A program made the position numbers and the translations under genes. 64,000 nucleotides of DNA from Planctomycetota bacterium (GTDB lineage Bacteria > Planctomycetota > SZUA-567). The stretch is from NCBI GenBank assembly GCA_031254915.1, contig JAIRTL010000005.1, positions 1 to 64,000 of the forward strand, in the 5' to 3' direction. Under the pieces are notes generated by a model. That model was given only the letters and a program-made list of their open reading frames with translations, searched no databases and was not told the DNA's origin. Position 1 is the first letter of the stretch. Each line of letters opens with the position of its first letter. Of this stretch, positions 15,879 to 25,759 are shown piece by piece.

Positions 15879-17183
15879 ATGAAAATCCTTTACCTTGTCG
15901 GCGGTAAAAGCGCGATAGGCGGCGGCGCCACTGTCCGCGACGCCATGTTCGTGCGCGGCCTCGCAGACGCCGGCCACGAGGTGGTCGCCCTTTCCGTCAT
16001 GGGTCAAGCCAGGGTGGAAGGTTCGGAAGAGGACTCGCGCCTCTTTACGCCGCTTGTCGGCGGCGGCGTATCGCATTTCTTTCCCGCCTTGTCGCGGATG
16101 CTGTCGGCGCTCGTTTCGTTGTGGCGACATCCCCGGCCGATACGGAGCCTCACCTCCTTCGCCGTCGGCGGCTATGTCGACCGCGCCGGTCCGGCGCTGG
16201 TGGGCATTCTCGCCGGCCGCGACAAAAACCTCCGCGACGATTTCGCGAAATGCATGGAGCAGGTTGAATCGAATCCGCCCAATCCGGACATCGTCGTTCT
16301 TTCCTCTCCGGTTCTTTCCGCCCTCGCCGAACCGTTGCGCGCCAATCTCGGCTGTCCCGTCGTCTGCCTTACGCAGGGCGCCGACAGGCATATGGAGTCG
16401 CTCGAAGAGCCGTTCCGGTCCGACGCCAGGAAGTTGGTGCGGCGCAACGCGAGGAACTTCGCCATCGCCGTGGCGACGAGCCGGCATTTCGCCATCCGCG
16501 CAACCGAATTCATGGCGCTCCCCGCGTCCCGCGTCAAGGTGGTGCCGCCGGGCATCGACGCCGAGGCTTTCGCCAATCCGTCGCCCCGCGTCCGTTCCCC
16601 GTTCGTCATCGGGTATTGCGACGGCATACGTCAGGAAAAGGGCCTCGACACCCTGGTGGACGCGCTCGATCAATTGATCAAAAGCGGCTCGACCGACGTG
16701 GAGCTGCACATTGCCGGAAAAATCGACGATTCCCGTTACTGGCAGCGAATCAAACGCCGTCTTGAATCGCCGTTGTTGAGCGGCAGGCACAAAGTCTACG
16801 GCGAACTCGGCCGCAAGGCGAGAAAGGAGTTCCTCGCCGGATTGAGCGTTTACGCGACGTCGACGCGCGAACCGGAATCGAAAGGACTCGTCATTCTCGA
16901 AGCCATGGCGCTGGGTGTTCCGGTGACCGCGCCCTCGTCCGGCATTATCCCGGAAATTTTCCAGCTCGTGAACGGCGGCCTTCTCGTATCCTCGGAGGCG
17001 CCGGTATGGATGTATGCGCAGGCGTTCGAGCTGCTGGCATCAATGCCGGAGACGGCGGACAGCCTGGGGAAAAACGCCGCCAGGGGCGTGGCGGAACATT
17101 TTTCCATCAGTCGCGCCGCCGAAAGACTGTCGAACATCCTTGTTGCGGCGGTGCGGGCCGGGGAGGCCGCGAAACCCGCATGA
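15879..17183 (+). CDS. Glycosyltransferase family 4
   Basis: 434 residues, GT-B fold. The N-terminal LVGGKSAIGGGATVRDAMF is the acceptor-side glycine loop. In the C-terminal half VVPPGIDAEAF, GIRQEKGLDTLVDAL and the EX7E-type ESKGLVILEAMALGVPVTAPSSGIIPE bind the nucleotide sugar. Such enzymes build LPS, capsule or glycolipid sugars; the sugar cannot be told. The ATG at 15879 begins just before the family core; the upstream open frame is not family-like. It follows the GGDEF gene by 132 bases and precedes the DUF4340 gene. Confidence 0.9.
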   Translation: MKILYLVGGKSAIGGGATVRDAMFVRGLADAGHEVVALSVMGQARVEGSEEDSRLFTPLVGGGVSHFFPALSRMLSALVSLWRHPRPIRSLTSFAVGGYVDRAGPALVGILAGRDKNLRDDFAKCMEQVESNPPNPDIVVLSSPVLSALAEPLRANLGCPVVCLTQGADRHMESLEEPFRSDARKLVRRNARNFAIAVATSRHFAIRATEFMALPASRVKVVPPGIDAEAFANPSPRVRSPFVIGYCDGIRQEKGLDTLVDALDQLIKSGSTDVELHIAGKIDDSRYWQRIKRRLESPLLSGRHKVYGELGRKARKEFLAGLSVYATSTREPESKGLVILEAMALGVPVTAPSSGIIPEIFQLVNGGLLVSSEAPVWMYAQAFELLASMPETADSLGKNAARGVAEHFSISRAAERLSNILVAAVRAGEAAKPA

Positions 17184-17260
17184 CGCGACCGGCGCCCGCA
17201 TGCGGCAAACATGCTCCGCCCGGCCCGGACTTCGGGCCGAAGCGCACAGAGGAGACGTCT

Positions 17261-19651
17261 ATGAAGTATCGCTCCCTCCTTATTCTCGTCGTCATTATGG
17301 CGGCGATCGTCATTCTTGGCGTCAACTTCAAGCCGAAACCTCCGGGCGGCGCGGTGAAAAGCGAACCGCGGCGGAGCGGGAAGACGGCCGAAATCGCCTT
17401 TGCGCCCGCCGTCCTCGAAGCGGAGGGGGTGGATTCAATCGGGATTTTCGATTCCGCCGGCGCGGCCGTGGCGACATTGGCGAAAACGGGCGGCGCGTGG
17501 CGGCTTGTCCATCCACGAGGCATTCCAATCGATTCCGCAAAAGCGGCGCGCCTTGTCGATGATGTTTTCATCGCTCTTGCCGTTCCCGGGACGGTTCCCG
17601 GAGAGAATCCGGAGAAAACCGGCCTTGCCGACGGACAAGGCGTTTCCATTGCGCTCGCCGACACCGAGTCCGGCGTTTCCGATAGCGTGCGGATAGGGTT
17701 TTCCCCTCCCGGCCAGCCTGAAAAAACCTGGGTCATGCGCAGCGACGGAACGGTTGTTCTTGCGCCGGCCGATCTGCGCGGCGATATCGGTTTGTGGAAG
17801 AACGCTCCCGGCGCGAGGCCGAACATCGAGTGGTGGCAGAAGCGCGCCGTGTTCGGCGTCGATCCGGAACGCATCGTCGGGATCGATCTGGAAAGCGCGT
17901 CGCCGCGCCTGACGCTGGCGAAGGAAACGCCGGGCTGGAAGGTCGTCGCCGGCGGGCCGGCGGGCCATGCCGCAAGGCTTGACCAGAGCGCGGCGTCGGA
18001 ATGGATCCGGACGTTGTCGTGGATTGTGCCGGGAACCTCGCTCGCGGACGCGGACGCGCCGAAAACCGGTTCGCGGGGATCGGTCGTCCGCCTGACTCTT
18101 GATGACGGCTCGGTGGTCGAATTCGCCGCCGCGCCCGAAGCCGACGGCTCGGCGCTCGCGACTGTTTCGACCGTTCCGGATGTCGTGTTCCGGATGCCGT
18201 CCTGGCGGTTTGGCCGCTATTTCAACCGGTTTTTCGCGCTTTTCCCCGATGCGGATCCGCGTTTCGATGTGCGCGAAGTCCGCTTCGTCGATCTTCGTGG
18301 CGACGGGGACGGCGTCAAGTTCGCGCTCCAGGGCGGCGCGTGGTCGGCGGTGGGCGTGCGGTATCCGCTGCGCATCGCCAATCTGCGGCGCTGGATCGCC
18401 GCGGCGTCGGACTGGAAGCCCGAGGCGTACATCGGCGGCGACCGCCAGACCGGAGCCGGACAGTTCGCACCGACGTTGGAAATCAGCCTCGCGTCCGGCG
18501 TGGTTCGCCAGTACCGGTTGTTCGGCGGCGACAAGTCCGGCGCGATGCGCCCTGTGCTTGTCGATGGCGCGAATCTGTTTTCAACCCCGGCGGATAAGGC
18601 GGAAAAATTGTTCCCCCCGGCGTCCACGCTGTTTTATCTCGGCGCGGCGATACCCGCCGCCGCTCCGGAAGCTGTGACGGAACTGTCCGTCGCGGGCGCG
18701 GCATTGAAATATCCCGCCCGTTTGCATACCGACGGCACGGGTCGCTTCGTGATTGATACCGGCGATGAAACAGCCGCGATCACGCCGGAGACGGCGGCGG
18801 TTTTGTTTGAAGGACCGCTCTCCTGGCACGTCGCCGATTTCCACCCCGGCGGTCAGTCCGAATTCGCCTCGCCCTACCTGTCCATAATCGTTCGGACCGC
18901 CGACAAATCCCACGGATTGATCCTCGGAGTTCCGGTCGGCGGATATGTCGCCGTCCTTCGCGACGACGGCGTCTCGTTCCGTATCGGCGCAGACAGGGTG
19001 GATGCCTGGCTGTCCGTATTTAAAAATGTTACGCCGGTTGAACCGTTCCAACCCGTCGGTGCGGAGATGGAAGCGCCGTCGCCCGGTCCTTTCGGCGAAC
19101 CGCCGGTTCCAGAACCCGGGGAGCTCGATAGTCTTCCGAACATGATTCTGGAGCGCGACCGGGTAAAGCCTGTAAAGCCTGCGGATTTCGGGGCGGACGA
19201 CTTGCCGGAGGTCATGGAATACACCGGTGAACCGGAAAATCCGGAAGCTCGGGAAACGGCGGAAAGACTGGAAACGCTGGAACCAAAGGATGACTCGACG
19301 GACCAGGACGCGGAAGGTTCTTCATCGGCCGGGGAAATGGAAACAACGGGAAAAATCCTGGAGCTGGAGAATGCCGAAAAGTCTGGCGGCGATGATAGAG
19401 AAGCTGACGCCGCCGCCGCGATTGCGACGTCCGCTGTCGCCGGTCCGTCCGCTGCGGCGGATGAAGGTCCGACCGAAGGGGCGATTGATGCAAAACCGCT
19501 TGCCGATGAGAATCGGAAAGCGGATGCGGTTGCGGCGCCGGAAGCGATCGGGAAAGACGAAACAGACCAGGGAAACGCCGAAGAAGCGGAAGCAGACGCT
19601 TATAATCCGAAACAAGAGACGGCGGAATCTCAAGCGGACGTGGTATACTGA
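17261..19651 (+). CDS. Membrane-anchored DUF4340 protein with acidic tail
   Basis: 796 residues. An N-terminal hydrophobic anchor (about 5-21, SLLILVVIMAAIVILG) is followed by an extracytoplasmic region with repeated DUF4340-like units. The pattern of a glycine-rich W, then P...D...V..L, then GL is clear at about 65-150 and recurs later. From about residue 610 to the end the chain is Pro, Glu, Ala and Asp rich with no fold visible. DUF4340 proteins often accompany GldG-type ABC transport genes, but none is here. The ATG at 17261 has AGGAG at 7 bases. Function is unknown; an envelope role is inferred. Confidence 0.75.
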   Translation: MKYRSLLILVVIMAAIVILGVNFKPKPPGGAVKSEPRRSGKTAEIAFAPAVLEAEGVDSIGIFDSAGAAVATLAKTGGAWRLVHPRGIPIDSAKAARLVDDVFIALAVPGTVPGENPEKTGLADGQGVSIALADTESGVSDSVRIGFSPPGQPEKTWVMRSDGTVVLAPADLRGDIGLWKNAPGARPNIEWWQKRAVFGVDPERIVGIDLESASPRLTLAKETPGWKVVAGGPAGHAARLDQSAASEWIRTLSWIVPGTSLADADAPKTGSRGSVVRLTLDDGSVVEFAAAPEADGSALATVSTVPDVVFRMPSWRFGRYFNRFFALFPDADPRFDVREVRFVDLRGDGDGVKFALQGGAWSAVGVRYPLRIANLRRWIAAASDWKPEAYIGGDRQTGAGQFAPTLEISLASGVVRQYRLFGGDKSGAMRPVLVDGANLFSTPADKAEKLFPPASTLFYLGAAIPAAAPEAVTELSVAGAALKYPARLHTDGTGRFVIDTGDETAAITPETAAVLFEGPLSWHVADFHPGGQSEFASPYLSIIVRTADKSHGLILGVPVGGYVAVLRDDGVSFRIGADRVDAWLSVFKNVTPVEPFQPVGAEMEAPSPGPFGEPPVPEPGELDSLPNMILERDRVKPVKPADFGADDLPEVMEYTGEPENPEARETAERLETLEPKDDSTDQDAEGSSSAGEMETTGKILELENAEKSGGDDREADAAAAIATSAVAGPSAAADEGPTEGAIDAKPLADENRKADAVAAPEAIGKDETDQGNAEEAEADAYNPKQETAESQADVVY

Positions 19652-19760
19652 CAGGAGTCGATACGCGGTTGATTGCCGGCTGGCAATGGGTATACTCGGG
19701 AGGTGAACGGGCGGCGAAACATGAAATTGAGAGTCGCGGCCACTGATCGGGGGTGGGTTG

Positions 19761-21944
19761 ATGGGCGATATAAACCAAGATGACATCGATAAACTGTTGG
19801 CCGGCGCTTTGAGCGACGGCGCCGCCCCCGCCGAGCAGGAGAACGCCGCCGGACCGTCCGCCGGCGAACAGGCGGATGGTCCGGTTGGACAGGACGATAT
19901 CGACGCCATGTTCGCATCGCTCGGCGACGCGCCCGCCGTTCCCGCCCCCGAGCCCGAATCCGCAACGACGGCTCAGGAAGCCGCACCCGGGCATGACGAC
20001 GGCGGAGCCGGTATCGCCAACCAGGACGATATCGACGCGCTGTTCTCCACCATCTGCGGCGACGACGATAGCCCGGCGCCGAAACCCGAACCGCCTTCCG
20101 AACCGACGCCCGAGCCCATGGCCGAAGCCGCTGCGCCGGTTCCCGACGCTCCTGAAGCTCCCGAATTCTCCGATGCCGACGACGCCATGGGCGACCACTC
20201 CGACCTGACCGCGCTGCTTGATTCTCTCGACGCCGATGCGGAAAAGGAGATCAACCGAGGCACAGCGGCGCAGGACGCTCCGGACACCGAAGGTTTGAAC
20301 GGACTTCTGTCCGCGATCGCCGGGAACGCATCGCCGCCCACGCCGTCGTCGGCTTCCGCCCCGCAAGGGACGGCCAGCGACACGGTGCGGGTCGATACGG
20401 TCGATATGGACGAACTCCTGCGCCAGATCAGTTCCGCCGCGCCGCCTGAGGCGGAATTGCCGTCCGCGAAAAATCCAGCCCAGAATGCGTCGCCGGGCTT
20501 GTCGGCGGAACGATTCGATTCCACCGTCGTCCTTCCGCAACCCGCTTTCCCCGATGCGCATGCCGGCGGACAACCACCGGCGGTCGAACCGACTGCGGTT
20601 CCGGCCGCGCCCGCGTCCCCCGCGCCATCGGCGATGGCGGCGTTGCCGTCGTTTGTCCCGCCGGCTTCGCCAGGGCCGGCTCCCGAGAGCCTTTCCGTCA
20701 TGGCGAGCGCCGGCGAAGTCGAGAGCATGGCGGGACAAATCTCAGGTATGCTAGGCCAGCTTTCCGAAAAGACGCAACGCTATATGCAGGCCTGGATCAC
20801 GGCCGATGCGGAGGCGAAAGGCCTGCGCGGCAGGCTTCTGGCCGAAGAACGGCTGCGCGCCGCCGTAGGCGGGGAAAAGGACGCGCTCCAGGCGGAGGTC
20901 GAGCAATTGCGCGGCAACCTCGCCAAATTGGAAGGCGAGAAGCTTGGGCTCGAAGAGGCGCGTCGCAACGCGGAAGCGTCTCTTCATGCGCGCATCCGGG
21001 AGCTGGAATCGCGTGCCTCGATGCTCGATTCCGAGGTCGAATCGCTCAAGGACGAGCTTACCCGCACCCGCACCCAGGCGACGGGGGTCGATATCGAAAG
21101 CCGCCGGTCGCGCTTCGAGGCGGAACGCCTCAAGAACGAGGTGGAATCGGAGCGGATGGAGCGCTTGCGCATGCAGCGGGCGCTCGAAAACCGCGAAAAG
21201 GAATTGCAGGCGGTTCAGGCCCAGGCCTCCGGTCAGGCGTCCTCCCTGTTCATCGACGAGCTTCACCGCTTGGTGCGCAGGCTTGAAAGCGAACTGGACA
21301 GCCGAACGTCGGGCGCGCACGAGGCGCTCAAGCAGCTCGACCGGCTGGATGTTTCCGAAAACATGGTTCCCGCCGTCGCCAATCTCCGCGCCGCCCTGAT
21401 GCGCGCGGTCGGTGCCGACGCCGACGACGCCGACGACGCGATCAAGTCGCTCGGCCGCGAAGCGGCGCGGGTACAGGGCCCCAACGCCCTCGAACCGGGG
21501 AAAACCGAGATGCTCTCGTTCGAGACCGCGCTGTCCACCTACAACCTCGGCGCCGCCCTCGACGTCGCCGGGGCGCTGCTCCGCGAGTTCAAGGCCACGC
21601 CAGGCGCGCTTATGCGCCGCGTTTACCAGTGTCCGGCGTTGCGCCGTCCGGAAGTGTCGGAACATCTCGTCGATCTCGCGCGCCTCCTTGAAGGATTGCG
21701 CACTGTCCAGGAATCGGCCGACCGGACGCGCGGCCGCGAAAGCGCCGAATCGGAGGTGTTTTACGTCCAGATGTTCGACTTCCTCCACAATCTGGTCAGG
21801 CTCAAGATCGTCACCCGGCTGACAGGAGACCCCTGGCGGCTGTTCCTCGATCTTCGCGGCAGGTTCAGCTTCGTCACCTCCGACAAGCAGTGGTCCGAAT
21901 ATCGCGACGGCGTGCTGAATGCGGACAAAACCAGGACGGCGTAA
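19761..21944 (+). CDS. Coiled-coil protein with three FliM-like QDDIDxLL motifs
   Basis: 727 residues. The N-terminal 100 residues contain three copies of a motif (NQDDIDKLL 5-13, GQDDIDAMF 43-51, NQDDIDALF 87-95) closely resembling the SQxEIDALL peptide at the N-terminus of FliM/FliN-type proteins, which in FliM binds phospho-CheY. Looser copies follow (DLTALLDSL, VDMDELLRQI). Long Pro/Ala-rich linkers connect them. A coiled coil spans about 330-500 and a helical domain without recognised homology fills 510-727. A TTG lies just before the chosen ATG; GGGGGTGGG precedes both. No flagellar gene is in the window. It may be a scaffold with several docking peptides (inference). A terminator follows. 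Confidence 0.7.
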   Translation: MGDINQDDIDKLLAGALSDGAAPAEQENAAGPSAGEQADGPVGQDDIDAMFASLGDAPAVPAPEPESATTAQEAAPGHDDGGAGIANQDDIDALFSTICGDDDSPAPKPEPPSEPTPEPMAEAAAPVPDAPEAPEFSDADDAMGDHSDLTALLDSLDADAEKEINRGTAAQDAPDTEGLNGLLSAIAGNASPPTPSSASAPQGTASDTVRVDTVDMDELLRQISSAAPPEAELPSAKNPAQNASPGLSAERFDSTVVLPQPAFPDAHAGGQPPAVEPTAVPAAPASPAPSAMAALPSFVPPASPGPAPESLSVMASAGEVESMAGQISGMLGQLSEKTQRYMQAWITADAEAKGLRGRLLAEERLRAAVGGEKDALQAEVEQLRGNLAKLEGEKLGLEEARRNAEASLHARIRELESRASMLDSEVESLKDELTRTRTQATGVDIESRRSRFEAERLKNEVESERMERLRMQRALENREKELQAVQAQASGQASSLFIDELHRLVRRLESELDSRTSGAHEALKQLDRLDVSENMVPAVANLRAALMRAVGADADDADDAIKSLGREAARVQGPNALEPGKTEMLSFETALSTYNLGAALDVAGALLREFKATPGALMRRVYQCPALRRPEVSEHLVDLARLLEGLRTVQESADRTRGRESAESEVFYVQMFDFLHNLVRLKIVTRLTGDPWRLFLDLRGRFSFVTSDKQWSEYRDGVLNADKTRTA

Positions 21945-21985
21945 TGCCCCCCCCGGCAATGTCGCGGTGCAACCCGATGGTTCCC

Positions 21986-22019
21986 CAAAGCCATCTTCCG
22001 CACGGGAGAGGGCTTTTTT
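21986..22019 (+). terminator. Terminator of the coiled-coil gene
   Basis: Hairpin AAAGCCATCTTCC / GGGAGAGGGCTTT with one G-A mismatch and a 4-base loop, followed by TTTTTT. It lies 41 bases after the stop codon. Confidence 0.75.
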
Positions 22020-22126
22020 CGCGCCTGACCTTTTCATGGCCGCGCACGGCGGGCAAATTTAAAACGCACTGTCGAATGGGGGACGATGCCGTTTATGGGA
22101 TAATCACGCCTCTTTTCAAAATGTGC

Positions 22127-22158
22127 CGGCGGTTTATTTTCCTTTCTCCAAAAGTCCA
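22127..22158. repeat. R4 repeat fragment
   Basis: GGCGGTTTATTTTCCTTTC followed by TCCAAAAGTCCA aligns with the right arm of the R4 element at 6140-6170. The 414-bp gap 21945-22358 holds the terminator, this fragment and a possible -10 (GGATAAT, about 22098); otherwise it is AT-rich with nothing recognised. Confidence 0.55.
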
Positions 22159-22358
22159 TGTTTTGAAAATAGCATTGAATTATCGGAATATGCGCACTTT
22201 TCTTCGCCAATTCCTCCGATTTTAAGAAAGAAACCAGGTGCGACGGGTAAATAAATGGTGCGGCCTGCTTTTTTCGCGGTCACTCCGCGCATGATAAAAG
22301 CGGCGCCGCCCAGGCGATAATCGCCCCGAACGCGGCGGATTCTGATGGAGGAAGCACG

Positions 22359-24836
22359 ATGAGAGGATTTGCGATCAAAACCCTGTTGCTCTTTGCGGCG
22401 CTGGCGGTCGCCATCGGTGGAGACGCCTCTGCCGCAGCGCGCAAAAAGAAACCGCCGCCGGACGCCAGGGCGAACAAGGACAAAGCCTACTCCCTGGACG
22501 ACATCATGAAGGCGCCGGAGCAGTACCTCGAGCAGGAGGTATTTTTCTACTGCCGCTTCGCCACCACCACCTCGCTTTATAAGAAGGTGAACACGCCGTT
22601 CAACCCGAACGAGTACTCGAATTTCGCGGTCTGGCCCGACAAGGCGATTCTCTGGGACAAGGAAGGGGCGAGGAACGTCCTCCCAACCCTGTACGTTTCG
22701 AAGAACGACGCGGAATCGGTCGACATCCTTCGGATGCTCGAAAAGTACGAACTGATCGCCGTCTCGGGAACGGTGAAAAACAAGTACGCCAAATTCCCGT
22801 GGATCCTCGTCGACAAGATCGAGCGCGTCGAATTGCCGCGCGACCGACTCTGCGACACGACCGTCCAGCACATGCAGAACGGCTCCGAAGCGCTTGCCTG
22901 CGGCAACGGCGGCGCGGCGGCGCGGCATTTCGAAACCGCCCTCAAGTTCGGCCTGCCGCCGGAATACTATATCCGCGCCTACGAGCAACTGGCTAAAAGC
23001 TACCTTCTCATCGACGATCTGCCCAAGGCCCAGGAATATCTCCGCCTTGCCACGGAAAAGGGGACCAGCGACGCCGCTCTCCATCTCGCCCTCGCCGACG
23101 TCTGCCTGCGCATGGACGAACCGGAAGAGGCGATCGCCCATTGCGTCTTCGCGATCGAAAAGTCGGGCAAGCTTCCCCAGGTCTACGGCATGAAGGGTGA
23201 AGCAAGGGCGATCATGGGCGATTTCATCACCGCCTTCAATGACCTCAACGTCGCCGCCGGAACGCCGGGGATCACGCCGAGGGAACGCGCCATGGTGGAT
23301 GTGCGCCGCGCCCGCATCTATATCCGCACCGACCGGCACGCCGACGCCGCCCGCGTTTACGCCGCGGTCACGGAGCCGGGAGGGCCGCTCGCGGGCGAGG
23401 CGTGGCTGCATAACGAGGTCGGTCTGTTTTATGAAAGCATCTACATCAACACCGGCGATCCGCGCTATCTCGACAGCGCCTATACCGCCTACGAACAGGC
23501 CGTTTCCCTGAACCGCCTCGAACCCGGCTACATGTACAATCAGGCCGAGGTGGAATTCAGGCGCCAGATCCTGTCGGAAACGCCGAATTTTGAAAAAGTC
23601 CATTCGCTTCTCGAAGAGATCGAACAGGTCGAGCCCGATTACGTGCCCGGCCGAGTCCTCCTCGGCAGAGTGCTGTTTCACGAAGGCAGGGGCGACGAGG
23701 CGGATCAACTGTACCACACTTTCGCGGACCGGATCGGCGACGACCCGATGGCCCTGCTCGCTCTCGCCGAAGCGTACATAGATCAGGGGGACGGAGGTTC
23801 CGCGTCCATGCTCATCGGCCGCGCCTTCGCCATCCAGCCCTGGAATCTGCGCCTTAAAGCGCTTGGCGAAAGCTTGATGACGACCTCGTCGACGGTCAGG
23901 ACGCCGTGGTCGCCCAAGACCGTCCCCGCGCAATCGCGTCAGGCGGTGCCGTACCAGCAGCAGACGCCCTCCCCCGCCGCTCCCATTTCAGCCCCGCCCG
24001 CGCCGGGAATGGCTCCGCAACCGGAAAGCTATTCGGAAGGCTATCCGGAAAGCTATGTCGATTCCAGCGGAGAGGTGATCACCCTCCGGCCGGGCGACGT
24101 AATCCGCATCGAAAGAAACGGCAGGGAAATGACCATCGCCGCCGGCGACCTCCAGGCGTCGGCGCCTCCGGCATCGTACGCGGGAGGCCGCATGGGCGGC
24201 TATCCGGCAGGCGAAGTGTACCTGGATGAATATGAAAACCATCAGAACGCCCGGGAGCAGCCGGTGCGTCCGCTCCAGCAGCGGTATGGCCGGCGGCAGG
24301 GAACGCGCATGCGTCCGGGCGCGTCGCCGCTGGACCTCGGATACTACCCCCGCGAGGAACCGATGGCGCATTCGCAGCTGGACGAGCATGAAATAGGCTA
24401 CGTCGTCTCGGACACGGCCTACGCCTCCGTTCCCGCCGGCGCAGGAACGGCGAACGACAACGCTCCCCGAATACCGCCGCCGTTTTCGTTTACCCCGGAC
24501 GAGTCGCCGGTGATCATCGACGGCTATGTCTCCAGCCCGGGGGACGAACTGGCGGCCATGCCAGTCCGGAACGCGAATCTGCACCGCGGCATCCAGAAGC
24601 GCCGTCCGGCGGAGATCATCGAGGAAGACGCAGTGCATCTCGCGCCGGGAAACGACGACATGTTCGCGATGGCCGCTCCGGCGCCGACCACGGTCCGGGG
24701 CGTCGAATCCGTCCGCCCGCCGCTTCGCGCCGAAGTGGTTTTGCCCCCTCTGGCGCGCGGCATCGGCCAGGACGCCACGCCCCCGTCGGCGCAGTCGATC
24801 ACCTCGGAAAGCGGTCTCCTGACGCCGAGGTGGTAA
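22359..24836 (+). CDS. Secreted TPR-repeat protein with low-complexity tail
   Basis: 825 residues. A signal peptide (1-26, ending GDASAA) is followed by a globular region (about 45-165) and tetratricopeptide repeats (about 170-500), seen as regular helix pairs such as YEQLAKSYLLIDDLPKAQEYLRLA. From about 505 the chain is rich in Pro, Ser, Tyr and Arg without fold, except a short segment VITLRPGDVIRIERNGREMTI that looks like a beta-strand module. It is probably a periplasmic or surface scaffold. GGAGGAAG sits 6 bases before the ATG. The gene stands alone between terminators. No specific function can be given. Confidence 0.78.
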   Translation: MRGFAIKTLLLFAALAVAIGGDASAAARKKKPPPDARANKDKAYSLDDIMKAPEQYLEQEVFFYCRFATTTSLYKKVNTPFNPNEYSNFAVWPDKAILWDKEGARNVLPTLYVSKNDAESVDILRMLEKYELIAVSGTVKNKYAKFPWILVDKIERVELPRDRLCDTTVQHMQNGSEALACGNGGAAARHFETALKFGLPPEYYIRAYEQLAKSYLLIDDLPKAQEYLRLATEKGTSDAALHLALADVCLRMDEPEEAIAHCVFAIEKSGKLPQVYGMKGEARAIMGDFITAFNDLNVAAGTPGITPRERAMVDVRRARIYIRTDRHADAARVYAAVTEPGGPLAGEAWLHNEVGLFYESIYINTGDPRYLDSAYTAYEQAVSLNRLEPGYMYNQAEVEFRRQILSETPNFEKVHSLLEEIEQVEPDYVPGRVLLGRVLFHEGRGDEADQLYHTFADRIGDDPMALLALAEAYIDQGDGGSASMLIGRAFAIQPWNLRLKALGESLMTTSSTVRTPWSPKTVPAQSRQAVPYQQQTPSPAAPISAPPAPGMAPQPESYSEGYPESYVDSSGEVITLRPGDVIRIERNGREMTIAAGDLQASAPPASYAGGRMGGYPAGEVYLDEYENHQNAREQPVRPLQQRYGRRQGTRMRPGASPLDLGYYPREEPMAHSQLDEHEIGYVVSDTAYASVPAGAGTANDNAPRIPPPFSFTPDESPVIIDGYVSSPGDELAAMPVRNANLHRGIQKRRPAEIIEEDAVHLAPGNDDMFAMAAPAPTTVRGVESVRPPLRAEVVLPPLARGIGQDATPPSAQSITSESGLLTPRW

Positions 24837-24875
24837 ACAGGGAAACACTTCATTGTCGATGGTTCGAGACCGAGT

Positions 24876-24914
24876 CGGGCGGGGATCTCCGTAAAGGAGC
24901 CCTCGTCTTTTTTT
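24876..24914 (+). terminator. Possible terminator of the TPR gene
   Basis: CTCC-GTAAA-GGAG stem, extended by GGG/CCC with a bulge, then TCGTCTTTTTTT on the plus strand. The stem is short, so this is moderate evidence. Confidence 0.4.
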
Positions 24915-24949
24915 CACCGGAAAACGCCGACCCCCGCGGCATCATTGCA

Positions 24950-25759
24950 TCAGCGCTTTGTGCCGAACAACATGTCCCGCATATCGTAAAGACCGGGCGC
25001 CTGCGACATGATCCACTTGGCGGCGCGGAGAGCGCCGGCGGCGAAAACGTCGCGCGATTCCGCCGTGTGGGTGATTTCGATGCATTCGTGTTCGCTGCAG
25101 AAATAGATGGTGTGCTTGCCGGTCACCGATCCCATGCGCAGCGCATGCATGCCGATCTCCTTCGTCCGGCGTTTGCCCACCTGTCCGGCGCGGCCATGCA
25201 CCATGTCCCTGTCGAGCTCGCGCCCAAGCTCCCCGGCGACGACCCCGGCTATGCCGAGGGCGGTGCCGGAAGGGGCGTCCACTTTCCGGTTGTGGTGGGC
25301 TTCGACGATTTCAATGTCGCATTCCCCGCCAAGCACCCTGGCGGCCTCGGCGGCAAGCCGGAACATGAGGTTGACCCCAAGCGAATAATTGGGAGCAAAC
25401 ATGACGGGGACGCTCTTGGCCGCGTCCTTGAGGGCATCCGTCTGCGTCTTTTGCAGACCGGTTGTGCCGATCACCAAGCGGACGCCCAGTTCCACGGCGC
25501 GCCTGGCGTTTTGCATCGCGTTTTCGGGAGTGGAAAAATCGACAAGAACGTCGGCGCCGGGGGCGAGCGTATCGGTCCAGCTCACCGTTTTTGCGCGGCT
25601 GGCGAGGACGGCGCGCTGATTGACCGGTTCGCCGAGCTCGGGGAATCCGCTCCATTCGATCGCCTGGACAAGCTCGAAGCCGGCATCATTGTCGGATAGC
25701 GCGAGCAAACGGCGGCCCATGCGGCCGGCTGAGCCGGAAATAGCCAATTTGACGGTCAT
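24950..25759 (-). CDS. dapB: 4-hydroxy-tetrahydrodipicolinate reductase
   Basis: 269 residues, normal for DapB. It reduces the DapA product with NAD(P)H in lysine/diaminopimelate synthesis, supplying peptidoglycan. N-terminal Rossmann loop ISGSAGRMGRRLL, the DVLVDFSTPE segment, and the catalytic EAHHNRKVDAPSGTAL are present. The start overlaps the dtd stop as ATGA (25756-25759). It is the last gene of the rsfS-argC-dtd-dapB run. Confidence 0.96.
   Translation of the reverse strand: MTVKLAISGSAGRMGRRLLALSDNDAGFELVQAIEWSGFPELGEPVNQRAVLASRAKTVSWTDTLAPGADVLVDFSTPENAMQNARRAVELGVRLVIGTTGLQKTQTDALKDAAKSVPVMFAPNYSLGVNLMFRLAAEAARVLGGECDIEIVEAHHNRKVDAPSGTALGIAGVVAGELGRELDRDMVHGRAGQVGKRRTKEIGMHALRMGSVTGKHTIYFCSEHECIEITHTAESRDVFAAGALRAAKWIMSQAPGLYDMRDMLFGTKR

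Noticed and set aside
14607-16790. A 727-codon minus-strand frame
   Set aside because: Antisense to the GGDEF and glycosyltransferase genes, both of which have complete family motifs.
17261-19651. GldG-type gliding or ABC export system around the DUF4340 protein
   Set aside because: No ABC ATPase or permease gene lies next to it, so only the domain is called.
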